Source: Pseudomonadota bacterium
Lineage (GTDB): Bacteria; Pseudomonadota; Gammaproteobacteria; Burkholderiales; Eutrophovitaceae
DNA length: 15,967 bases
NCBI GenBank assembly: GCA_002704665.1
Contig: PAHB01000023.1
Span: 1-15,967 of the forward strand
Reading direction: 5' to 3'
Positions within the stretch are counted from its first letter, which is position 1. The number at the start of each line of letters is the position of its first letter. The notes under the pieces were generated by a model. It did not search any database. It was given only the letters and a program-made list of their open reading frames with translations, and was not told the DNA's origin. Shown here one piece after another: positions 6,394 to 13,757 of this stretch. A program made the translations under genes and the position numbers.

Positions 6394-6891
6394 GTGATTA
6401 AAAATATTATGTTTTTTACGTCGATATTGTTTTTTAATTTTTTTATCGTTTCTGGATCAAGTGCTCAGTCAACAGACGAACTGAAAATGGTCATGATGAC
6501 CAATTACATTGCTACTGACCCTGAGGTTACAAAGTGGGAGAGAGTAAAAAGCACCCGTTACGGAATGCGAATAGTTACTCTGTATGGTGACCCTTCGAAA
6601 CCGGGGCTGTATGCCTACAGATTAAAAATGCCATCTGGTTATAAGTTGCCACCGCACTATTTCGAGGAAGCGCAATCGGTTACTGTACTAAAGGGAACAT
6701 ATTGGACAGGAATTGGTGACAAAACCAATCCAATGAATCTTCGAGAATTCAATACGGGAGCATTCTTTACAACAAAAGGGAATGTGCCACGATATACTTG
6801 GGCAAGAACAGAGGTCATCATTCAAGTCATGGGAGAAGGACCCTCGAGTGGAATCAAATATGTAAATCCTGGAGATGATCCCCGAAAATAA
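6394..6891 (+). CDS. Exported single-domain cupin with degenerate metal-binding site
   Basis: This 165-residue protein has a signal peptide (hydrophobic residues 5-20, likely cleavage after SSA at 24) and one small cupin domain. It matches a family of exported cupins that, as I recall them, carry GDPSKPG, then a PPHWHPADEH-type motif 1, a PAGTPHF-type motif 2 and a VNPADDPRK tail. GDPSKPG and NPGDDPRK are kept. Motif 1 reads PPHYFEEAQSVTVLKG (86-101): His88 is kept, but the second His is Phe90 and the Glu is Gln94. In motif 2 (KGNVPRYTWA) the His is Arg133, and a later family His is Met146. Three of the four usual metal ligands are therefore gone. The start is GTG at 6394, with AGAAAGGGGA about ten bases upstream. 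It converges on prpE with a 21-base gap. The role is unknown; non-metal ligand binding is more likely than metal catalysis. Confidence 0.82.
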   Translation: MIKNIMFFTSILFFNFFIVSGSSAQSTDELKMVMMTNYIATDPEVTKWERVKSTRYGMRIVTLYGDPSKPGLYAYRLKMPSGYKLPPHYFEEAQSVTVLKGTYWTGIGDKTNPMNLREFNTGAFFTTKGNVPRYTWARTEVIIQVMGEGPSSGIKYVNPGDDPRK

Positions 6892-6912
6892 GAAACATTA
6901 AATGTCAAGGTT

Positions 6913-8805
6913 TTAGCTTAATATTTTAGCTATTTCCTCTAGGGCGCTGGGATCCTCTAGGGTGCTTAGGTCACCTGGTTGTCGCCCCTCGGCAAGAGCT
7001 TGAATACTACGACGAAGCAATTTTCCCGAACGCGTTTTTGGCAACATATTTACAAAATATATTTTTTTCGGTCGTGCAATTGCACCTAACTTGTTTGCTA
7101 CTGATTTAGCAATCGTATCTGCCTCTTGATCAAGTTGGCTTTTTGCCGCTGAAAATTCAGATTTTTTTAAAACAATAAAAGCCACAGGAATTTGTCCTTT
7201 TACGGAATCTTCCACTCCAACAACGGCAACTTCAGCAACATTTTGATGCGACTGCAGGGCTTCCTCAATCTCTCTAGTTCCAATACGGTGTCCGGCAACG
7301 TTTATCACATCATCAGTTCTTCCAAGAATAAAGTAATAACCCTCGTGATCTTTTATTCCCCAATCAAAAGTTGAATAAATTAGGGCTGATTTAAAATCCT
7401 TAAAATAAGTCTCTACGAATCTTTTATCATTTCCCCAAACGGTTGTCATACATCCTGGAGGTAGCGGAGGGACAACGGCCACAACTCCTTTTTCACCCAC
7501 GTCAACCTCTTCCTCGGTAACTTCTGACAATATTTTTAAATCGTACCCGTATGCTGGGAATGATGGACTACCAAATTTAATGGGAGTTTTTTCAATACCG
7601 GGGAAAGAGGTAAGCATAGGCCATCCAGTTTCAGTTTGCCAAAAATGATCAATTACCGGTATTTTTAAAGCATCTGAAGCCCAACGATGGCTTGGTTCGT
7701 CAAGCGGTTCTCCAGCAAGAAATAGATGTTTTAGGCTGCTGATATCATTTTTTTCAATAAAACTTTGACTTTCTTTTTTTAATACGCGTATTGCAGTCGG
7801 TGACGAAAACATCACGTCCACCTTGTATTTTTCAACAATTTCCCACCAAATTCCTGGACTGGGGCGATTCGGAAGACCTTCATAAACTATCGTTGTCATA
7901 CCAGCCAAAAGAGGGCCATATATGATATAGGAATGTCCCACAACCCAACCGATATCAGAAGTAGTAAACATTGTCTCACCCGATTTTCCACAATAAATAT
8001 GTTTCATAGACGCTGCCAGCGCTACCCCATGCCCACCGGTGTCTCTTTGTACACCCTTTGGCGGCCCGGTAGTCCCCGACGTATAAGATATGTAACTTGG
8101 TTCGCTTGATTCCAACCAGACCGGATCTATAGATCTTCCGTAATAATTTTTTATATTTTTTTGATAGTAAAAATCTCTGCTAGAGTCAAAATCAAAATCG
8201 GAGAATAAATCACGGGTATACAGCACGACCTTCTCAGGTTTTTTTGACGATATTTCAATAGCCTGATCAACAAGGGGTTTGTAGGGAATAACTCTTCCAG
8301 CTCGCATTCCGGCGTCTGCTGTAATTATTACCTTTGGAGAGGAGTCCTCAATTCTTTTAGCTAGACTTTCTGCAGCAAAACCACCGAAAACTATACAATG
8401 TATTGCACCTATCCTGGCGCAGGCTAGTACACTAAAAATTGCCTCGGGGATCATTGGCATATATACGATGACCCTATCCCCCTTTGAAACACCCAAATCA
8501 CTGAGCATGAGAGCGCATGAATTGATTTCTGAGTACATCTGCTGAAAGGTGTATTCCTTTTCTTCACCGGTCTCCGTAGATATATAAATCAGTGCTCTTT
8601 GATTCGCTTTATCTTTAAGATGCCTATCAACCGCATTAAAACAAAGATTAGTAGTTCCTCCGACGAACCAACGGGCAAAAGGAGGATTTTTATAATCAAG
8701 AACGCTATCAAAATCCTTTTTCCAGGTTATTAAACGGGCTTGTTCACGCCAGAAACCATCACGATCCTCCATTGATTTTTTATAGAATTCTTTATAATTT
8801 TGCAT
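6913..8805 (-). CDS. prpE: Propionyl-CoA synthetase (acrylate/propionate-CoA ligase type)
   Basis: This 630-residue cytosolic acyl-CoA ligase activates propionate, and in some bacteria acrylate, with ATP and CoA through an acyl-adenylate. Visible motifs are the phosphate-binding loop TSGTTGPPKG (242-251) followed by the PrpE-typical QRDTGGH, then SDIGWVVGHSY (283-293), WQTETGWP (389-396), the hinge region GRTDDVINVAGHRIGT (495-510) and the catalytic Lys595 in TRSGKLLRR. Length and the QRDTGGH motif separate it from acetyl-CoA synthetase. The start ATG at 8805 has AGGGAG about ten bases upstream. It sits 27 bases behind the acuI-type gene and is the last gene of the six-gene minus-strand run. 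No strong terminator is visible after its stop. The family call is very sure; whether propionate or acrylate is the main substrate is inference from the neighbour. Confidence 0.95.
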   Translation of the reverse strand: MQNYKEFYKKSMEDRDGFWREQARLITWKKDFDSVLDYKNPPFARWFVGGTTNLCFNAVDRHLKDKANQRALIYISTETGEEKEYTFQQMYSEINSCALMLSDLGVSKGDRVIVYMPMIPEAIFSVLACARIGAIHCIVFGGFAAESLAKRIEDSSPKVIITADAGMRAGRVIPYKPLVDQAIEISSKKPEKVVLYTRDLFSDFDFDSSRDFYYQKNIKNYYGRSIDPVWLESSEPSYISYTSGTTGPPKGVQRDTGGHGVALAASMKHIYCGKSGETMFTTSDIGWVVGHSYIIYGPLLAGMTTIVYEGLPNRPSPGIWWEIVEKYKVDVMFSSPTAIRVLKKESQSFIEKNDISSLKHLFLAGEPLDEPSHRWASDALKIPVIDHFWQTETGWPMLTSFPGIEKTPIKFGSPSFPAYGYDLKILSEVTEEEVDVGEKGVVAVVPPLPPGCMTTVWGNDKRFVETYFKDFKSALIYSTFDWGIKDHEGYYFILGRTDDVINVAGHRIGTREIEEALQSHQNVAEVAVVGVEDSVKGQIPVAFIVLKKSEFSAAKSQLDQEADTIAKSVANKLGAIARPKKIYFVNMLPKTRSGKLLRRSIQALAEGRQPGDLSTLEDPSALEEIAKILS

Positions 8806-8832
8806 TACTAATGACTCCCTGATCGTTATAAC

Positions 8833-9822
8833 TTAATCAAATTTCACAACTTTCCGCCCCTTAATCCTACCCTCCATCATTGTTGTGAAGGTATCGTTTA
8901 AATCCTCAAGAGATATTATGGACACGGCATTATCAATGTTTTTAGGTTTATACCTACTTGCCAGTCGCGTCCAGCTTTCCTTCCGCAATTCAAACGGTGT
9001 ATTAACTGAATCAATGCCAAGTACGCTGACGTTTCTTAAAATGAACGGCAGCACCGTAACATTAAATTTTGCACTGGAAGCCAGTCCAATCACAGAAACT
9101 GCTCCTCCCCATTGCATTTGTGTAGTGATTAAGGAAAGCACTTCCCCTCCAAGATTATCAATGGCGCCAGCCCAGATTTCTTTACCAAGCGGTTTTATCT
9201 TTTCTAAATTCAAATCTTGTCGATATAAAACCTCCTTTGCTCCTAAAGACTTTAAATAGTCCTCTTCATCCCTTTTCCCGGTCAATGCGGTGACGTCAAA
9301 GCCTTGCCCAGAAAGGATATCTATTGCTATGCTACCCACCCCTCCGGTTGCACCCGTAACTACCACTGGACCGGAATGTGGCGATACACCATTGTCTTCT
9401 AAACGCTGAACCGCCATGGCTGCTGTTAACCCTGCTGTGCCAAAGCACATGGATTCGTACATTGACATCCCTGAGGGCATTGGGAGGACCCACTTTGAAG
9501 GAATTCTCGCTAACTCAGAATACCCTCCATCATGATCAACCCCTATGCCATAACTTGTCGCTATGACTTCATCTCCCGATTTATATGAGGGATCTTCAGA
9601 TTCTATAACAATCCCGGCCAAATCGATCCCACCATTACACGGATATCGCCGAATTACCCTTCCGGTTCCGGTCGCAGCTAACGCATCTTTATAGTTAACA
9701 CTAGAATATTTAACTTGAATTAATATGTCCCCCTTATCAAGCGAATCTACGTCCATCTCTACTATTCTTCCGGCTACCACATCAGACTCCTCAAATATTC
9801 TGAACGCTTTGAATTTTCTCAT
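8833..9822 (-). CDS. acuI: Acrylyl-CoA reductase, YhdH/AcuI family
   Basis: This 329-residue medium-chain dehydrogenase/reductase belongs to the YhdH/AcuI group, which reduces acrylyl-CoA to propionyl-CoA with NADPH. The substrate-domain motifs SVNYKDALAATGTG (41-54) and IRRYPCNGGIDLAG (57-70) are typical, and the Rossmann motif is VTGATGGVGS (155-164). Length matches the family (about 325-330), and the structural-zinc cysteines of alcohol dehydrogenases are absent, as expected. The start ATG at 9822 is preceded by AAGGAAGTG. The gene lies 23 bases behind zapE and 27 bases ahead of prpE, so it is probably cotranscribed with both. Next to prpE it suggests the route acrylate to acrylyl-CoA to propionyl-CoA, which detoxifies acrylate from DMSP cleavage or 3-hydroxypropionate. 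No DMSP lyase gene is visible here. Confidence 0.92.
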   Translation of the reverse strand: MRKFKAFRIFEESDVVAGRIVEMDVDSLDKGDILIQVKYSSVNYKDALAATGTGRVIRRYPCNGGIDLAGIVIESEDPSYKSGDEVIATSYGIGVDHDGGYSELARIPSKWVLPMPSGMSMYESMCFGTAGLTAAMAVQRLEDNGVSPHSGPVVVTGATGGVGSIAIDILSGQGFDVTALTGKRDEEDYLKSLGAKEVLYRQDLNLEKIKPLGKEIWAGAIDNLGGEVLSLITTQMQWGGAVSVIGLASSAKFNVTVLPFILRNVSVLGIDSVNTPFELRKESWTRLASRYKPKNIDNAVSIISLEDLNDTFTTMMEGRIKGRKVVKFD

Positions 9823-9845
9823 TACTCACTTCCTTAAAATAAAAA

Positions 9846-10976
9846 TTAATTTTGATCTGGTTTTGGATTTCGCTCACTGATCCTTTTTTTCGTCTGCTTC
9901 CCATGAGCTAGGGAAAGGTACTTCTTACTCTGCATTTCAACTAATCTAGACTCTGTTCTTAAAGTTTCACTGTCCCGTATACTATTTTCAAACAATTCAT
10001 GAATCAAGCCTTCAGCTGATACGATTATATTAACGCCTTGATCGTATAATTCGTCGATCAACCAAGTGAATCTGCGCTTTTGATCAACATTTTCTAACGT
10101 AAATATCGGAATTTTTGATATAATTACTGTGTGATACTCCTTAGCAACAAGTATAAAGTCCGCCTGGCCGCGCGGACCACCACATATTTCTTTGAAACTG
10201 AACCAAACTACACCATTTGCTTCTCTCTCGGTCTTTACCGGTCTGTTTTTTATCATCAGTGTCTTAGCCTCTCCGTCAACACCAGCTAATCTCTCAAACG
10301 CAATCCGTAAGTTTTTTTTTGACCGCTCAGAGTGTGGGGAGTGATAAACGCCTGCGTGCGAAAGAGCAGCAAACCGATAATCAGCTCCACCATCAAGCTG
10401 TACGACATTCATATTGGCATTAATTAAATCAATAGCTGGCAAAAATCTTTCTCTTTGGAGACCGCTCTTGTACAAATCATCGGGATGAGTATTGGAGGTA
10501 GTAACTAGGACTATTGGTAACGTGAAAAAAGCATTCAATAAATTTTGCATGATCATTGCGTCACCAATATCGGAAACCTGAAATTCATCGATACAAAGTA
10601 AATTAATAGAATGTTGCATTTTCCTAGCAATCACCGATAACGGATTTCTTTTTCCTTGTAAATTTTTTAACTCTTGGTGAATGCCTACCATAAAGTGATG
10701 GTAGTGCACACGCCTCTTCTTAGATATGGGGACGGATTCGAAAAACGAATCCACTAAAAAACTTTTCCCCCGACCAACTCCTCCCCAAATATAGACCCCA
10801 GACATTTTTTGTGCTCTGCGGAACCAATCAAAAAAACGACTTGAATCCTCGTATTGAACAAGTCTCTCGACCAAAGGGTCTAGATAGTTAAGTGTGTTAA
10901 TTTGATTTGCGTCGAGCTCAAACCCTTTTTTTTGGGCAGCCTCGTTAATTGAGTTTATTACCCCTTTAAAGGCCAA
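9846..10976 (-). CDS. zapE: AFG1/ZapE-family ATPase
   Basis: This 376-residue P-loop ATPase belongs to the AFG1-like group. It has Walker A GGVGRGKS (65-72) and Walker B LLCIDEFQV (126-134), the latter with the family-typical DEFQVSDIGDAM. Further family motifs are VHYHHFM (90-96), VTTSNTHPDDLY in the sensor-1 region and WFSFKEICGGPRGQADF in the C-terminal part. E. coli ZapE binds the division ring under stress; the mitochondrial relative AFG1 handles respiratory-chain proteins. The start is TTG at 10976 with GAGAAG close upstream; I see no better ATG nearby. It lies 18 bases after lpdA and 23 bases before acuI. Its place behind sucAB-lpdA is the arrangement I associate with Betaproteobacteria. 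Confidence 0.93.
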   Translation of the reverse strand: MAFKGVINSINEAAQKKGFELDANQINTLNYLDPLVERLVQYEDSSRFFDWFRRAQKMSGVYIWGGVGRGKSFLVDSFFESVPISKKRRVHYHHFMVGIHQELKNLQGKRNPLSVIARKMQHSINLLCIDEFQVSDIGDAMIMQNLLNAFFTLPIVLVTTSNTHPDDLYKSGLQRERFLPAIDLINANMNVVQLDGGADYRFAALSHAGVYHSPHSERSKKNLRIAFERLAGVDGEAKTLMIKNRPVKTEREANGVVWFSFKEICGGPRGQADFILVAKEYHTVIISKIPIFTLENVDQKRRFTWLIDELYDQGVNIIVSAEGLIHELFENSIRDSETLRTESRLVEMQSKKYLSLAHGKQTKKRISERNPKPDQN

Positions 10977-10994
10977 TTTCTTCTCGGTTTTTCT

Positions 10995-12425
10995 TTATAA
11001 ACTTAGGTATCTTCCATCAACACCCAAGGCCGCCTCGTGAATTGCCTCAGAAAGAGATGGGTGCGCATGAACGATTCTTGCAATGTCTTCCGCAGTCGCT
11101 TCAAATTCCATTGCGACTACTGCTTCAGTGATTAATTCAGATGCATATGGTCCGATGATATGAACCCCTAAAATCTTATCACTGGTTGCATCTGCTATCA
11201 TCTTTACAAAGCCTCCAGTTTCCCCTATTGCTCTCGCACGTCCGCTAACGCTAAAAGGAAACTGTCCAATCTTATAACTGACTCCAGATTCTTTTAAATC
11301 CTGCTCTGTTCTGCCAACCCATGCGATTTCCGGGGATGTGTATATGACCCAAGGAATCGTGTCTAGGTTAACATGGCCGTGTTGTCCTGAAATAGTTTCG
11401 GCAACGGCCACACCCTCCTCGGAGGATTTGTGAGCCAGCATAGGCCCCCTTACAACATCACCGATAGCATAAACCCCGTCTAAATTCGTACAATTTTTTT
11501 CGTCAACGGGAATAACTCCCTTCTCGTCTATTATTAAACCGACGTTCTCTGCTCCAATATTTGCCGAGTTTGGGATTCTGCCAATAGAAACTACTAGTTT
11601 ATCAAAAACAATTTTTTGCTCCGATTCAGAATCTTCATAAAGAACTTCTACCGATTTTTTTCTCACCCTCACATCTTTGATGTTAACACCTGTAAAAATT
11701 TTTAAACCTAGCGATTGGGTAAAAGCTCTTTTAGCCTCCTTAGCTACGGATCGATCCACAAGATTAAGAAATTCAGGCATGGCTTCTAAAATTGTCACAT
11801 CGGAACCCAACCTTTTCCAAACACTTCCCATCTCAAGACCTATGACCCCTGCACCTATCACCCCCAGCCTTTTTGGAACCTTTGAAAAGGAGAGCGCGCC
11901 AACGTTATCACAAACCAATTCGTTATCAACTTCGAGACCTGGAAGTGGCCGTGGGAGCGAGCCTGTTGCCACTATGACATTGACTCCGTGAATAGTTTCC
12001 CGCACCTCCCCATTCACTACCTCAATTTCGTAACCACTGCTTGTTTTGGCCGCAAAACGCCCTCTTCCATGTATCGAGGTAACTTTGTTTTTCTTAAAAA
12101 GGATTCCGATCCCACCTGTAAATTGACTGACTATTTTGTCTTTTCTTTCCAACATCGTAGGGATGTCAACAGTGATACCTCTAATGTTTATACCGTGCTC
12201 ATCAAATTTGTGGGCTGCCTTTTCATAATTTTCTGACGACTCTAACATCGCCTTGGAAGGAATACACCCGACATTCAGACAGGTGCCACCAAGACTGCTG
12301 TTTCCATTATGGTCCTTAAAATCGTCAACACAACAAACCTTCAGTCCCAATTGCGCCGATCGAATCGCTGCAACGTATCCACCCGGTCCCGCACCAATAA
12401 CAACCACATCAAAACTTTTTGTCAT
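10995..12425 (-). CDS. lpdA: Dihydrolipoyl dehydrogenase (E3 of 2-oxoglutarate dehydrogenase)
   Basis: This 476-residue FAD enzyme reoxidises the dihydrolipoyl arm of SucB and passes electrons to NAD+. It shows the FAD-binding GAGPGG (11-16), the redox-active pair Cys49 and Cys54 in GGTCLNVGCIPSK, the NAD-binding GAGVIGLEMGS and the second FAD motif YAIGDVVRGPMLAHK. The C-terminal interface motif has catalytic His455 and Glu460 (HPSLSE), five apart as in E. coli Lpd. Length is standard and nothing is missing. It lies between sucB (59-base gap) and zapE (18-base gap), so this E3 is dedicated at least in part to the 2-oxoglutarate complex. The ATG at 12425 gives the normal short N-terminus directly before the FAD fold, with no lipoyl domain fused. 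Confidence 0.97.
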   Translation of the reverse strand: MTKSFDVVVIGAGPGGYVAAIRSAQLGLKVCCVDDFKDHNGNSSLGGTCLNVGCIPSKAMLESSENYEKAAHKFDEHGINIRGITVDIPTMLERKDKIVSQFTGGIGILFKKNKVTSIHGRGRFAAKTSSGYEIEVVNGEVRETIHGVNVIVATGSLPRPLPGLEVDNELVCDNVGALSFSKVPKRLGVIGAGVIGLEMGSVWKRLGSDVTILEAMPEFLNLVDRSVAKEAKRAFTQSLGLKIFTGVNIKDVRVRKKSVEVLYEDSESEQKIVFDKLVVSIGRIPNSANIGAENVGLIIDEKGVIPVDEKNCTNLDGVYAIGDVVRGPMLAHKSSEEGVAVAETISGQHGHVNLDTIPWVIYTSPEIAWVGRTEQDLKESGVSYKIGQFPFSVSGRARAIGETGGFVKMIADATSDKILGVHIIGPYASELITEAVVAMEFEATAEDIARIVHAHPSLSEAIHEAALGVDGRYLSL

Positions 12426-12484
12426 CGCTGTATGCCTTTATAATTGCCGCCTTATTTATAAAAATTATGTTTTTTTCAATTCTT

Positions 12485-13729
12485 TCAAATTTCCAAAAGT
12501 AACCTTGAAGGATCTTCTAAAGAATCTTTTATTGCAACCAAAAATAATACCGCTTCTCTTCCATCGATTATTCGATGGTCGTAAGATAAAGCGAGGTAAT
12601 TCATAGGTCTGATAACAACCTCACCATTCTCTACGACCGGTCTGTCTTTTGTTGCATGAATACCTAAAATGGCTGATTGTGGCGGATTGATAATCGGAGT
12701 CGATAGCATAGAGCCAAAAACACCTCCATTTGAAATAGAGAAGGTTCCGCCTGTTAATTCTTCAATTGTCAACTTACCCGCTTGTGCTCTTTGTCCAAAA
12801 TCGTTGATACTCTTTTCAACATCTGCAAAACTTAACTGATCCGCATTTCTAAGGATTGGTACCACTAGCCCGCGAGGGCTTCCGACAGCAATACCGATAT
12901 CAAAGAATCCGTGATACACAATATCTGTCCCATCAACTGAAGCGTTCACAATAGGGTATTTCTTGAGCGCGTGAACAACAGCCTTAACAAAAAAAGACAT
13001 GAACCCCAGTTTGATGCCATGCTCCATCTCAAACTTTTCTTTATATTTTTTTCTTAATGCTATTACTGGATCCATGTTAACTTCGTTAAAAGTCGATAAA
13101 ATCGCTGCGGTCCCTTGTGACTCCACTAATCGTTCTGCAACCCTTTGACGTAATCGAGACATAGGAACTCTCTCTTCCGTACGATCTTCTATATTTGAAC
13201 CCATTATTTCACCAGAGCCGGGAGACTTATCGGAATTCGATCGTTGTTGATCGACTTTTCCATCATTAATATGGTTCAACACATCGCTTTTTGTTACTCT
13301 ACCGCCCCGACCGGTACCCTTCACGTCTTGCAAGGGTAGGTTTGACTCTGCAGCAATTTTTTTGGCTGAAGGCATTACACTCGCCCCGCCCGACACTATC
13401 GCCACTTCGTCATTTTTCTTCTCTGTTTCAACGATTTCCCGACTATCGTTTTGTTTGTCGTTTGTCTGTTTTTCCTTTTTACCTGGTTGCACCGAGGTAT
13501 CGATGTGCGCGATGATCTCCTCGGCAACAACTGTATCACCCTCCGATTTGATTATTTTTGCTAAAACTCCGGACTCGGGAGCAGGCAATTCTAGAACAAC
13601 TTTATCTGTTTCAATATCAATCAAATTTTCATCCCGAGAAACTGACTCGCCTTGTTTTTTGTTCCAAGCAAGCAACGTTGCCTCAGCTACCGATTCGGAG
13701 AGCGTTGGAACTTTTACCTCAATAAGCAT
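12485..13729 (-). CDS. sucB: Dihydrolipoyllysine succinyltransferase (E2 of 2-oxoglutarate dehydrogenase)
   Basis: This 414-residue E2 core protein carries the succinyl group from E1 on its lipoyl arm to CoA. There is one N-terminal lipoyl domain (about 2-77) with the modified lysine in ETDKVVLE (Lys43). A charged, Gln/Asn-rich linker follows, then the E1/E3-binding domain (about 118-154; MPSAKKIAAESNLP, GTGRGGRVTKSDV), a second linker and the catalytic domain (about 185-414). The catalytic motif SYDHRIIDG supplies His385 and Asp389. The ATG at 13729 has AAGGA close upstream. The gene begins 28 bases after the sucA stop. Domain order, length and the neighbouring sucA and lpdA mark it as the succinyl and not the acetyl enzyme. 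Confidence 0.97.
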   Translation of the reverse strand: MLIEVKVPTLSESVAEATLLAWNKKQGESVSRDENLIDIETDKVVLELPAPESGVLAKIIKSEGDTVVAEEIIAHIDTSVQPGKKEKQTNDKQNDSREIVETEKKNDEVAIVSGGASVMPSAKKIAAESNLPLQDVKGTGRGGRVTKSDVLNHINDGKVDQQRSNSDKSPGSGEIMGSNIEDRTEERVPMSRLRQRVAERLVESQGTAAILSTFNEVNMDPVIALRKKYKEKFEMEHGIKLGFMSFFVKAVVHALKKYPIVNASVDGTDIVYHGFFDIGIAVGSPRGLVVPILRNADQLSFADVEKSINDFGQRAQAGKLTIEELTGGTFSISNGGVFGSMLSTPIINPPQSAILGIHATKDRPVVENGEVVIRPMNYLALSYDHRIIDGREAVLFLVAIKDSLEDPSRLLLEI

Positions 13730-13757
13730 TTTTTTTCCTTAAAGTTTTTTTACAACA

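Noticed and set aside
6394..6891. The cupin as a DMSP lyase (DddL/Q/W/K type), which would complete a DMSP pathway with acuI and prpE.
   Set aside because: It has a signal peptide, lacks three of the four metal ligands those lyases need, and matches a different exported cupin family. It is also on the opposite strand.
6895..6905. Palindrome ACATTAAATGT between the cupin and prpE stops as a bidirectional terminator.
   Set aside because: The stem is at most five A/T-rich pairs with a one-base loop, and no T-run follows closely on either strand.
13362..13742. Open frames of 60 to 132 codons antisense to the metabolic genes, for example opposite the sucB N-terminus and opposite yadG.
   Set aside because: They lie wholly within strongly supported genes, show low-complexity translations and have no ribosome sites or recognisable motifs.
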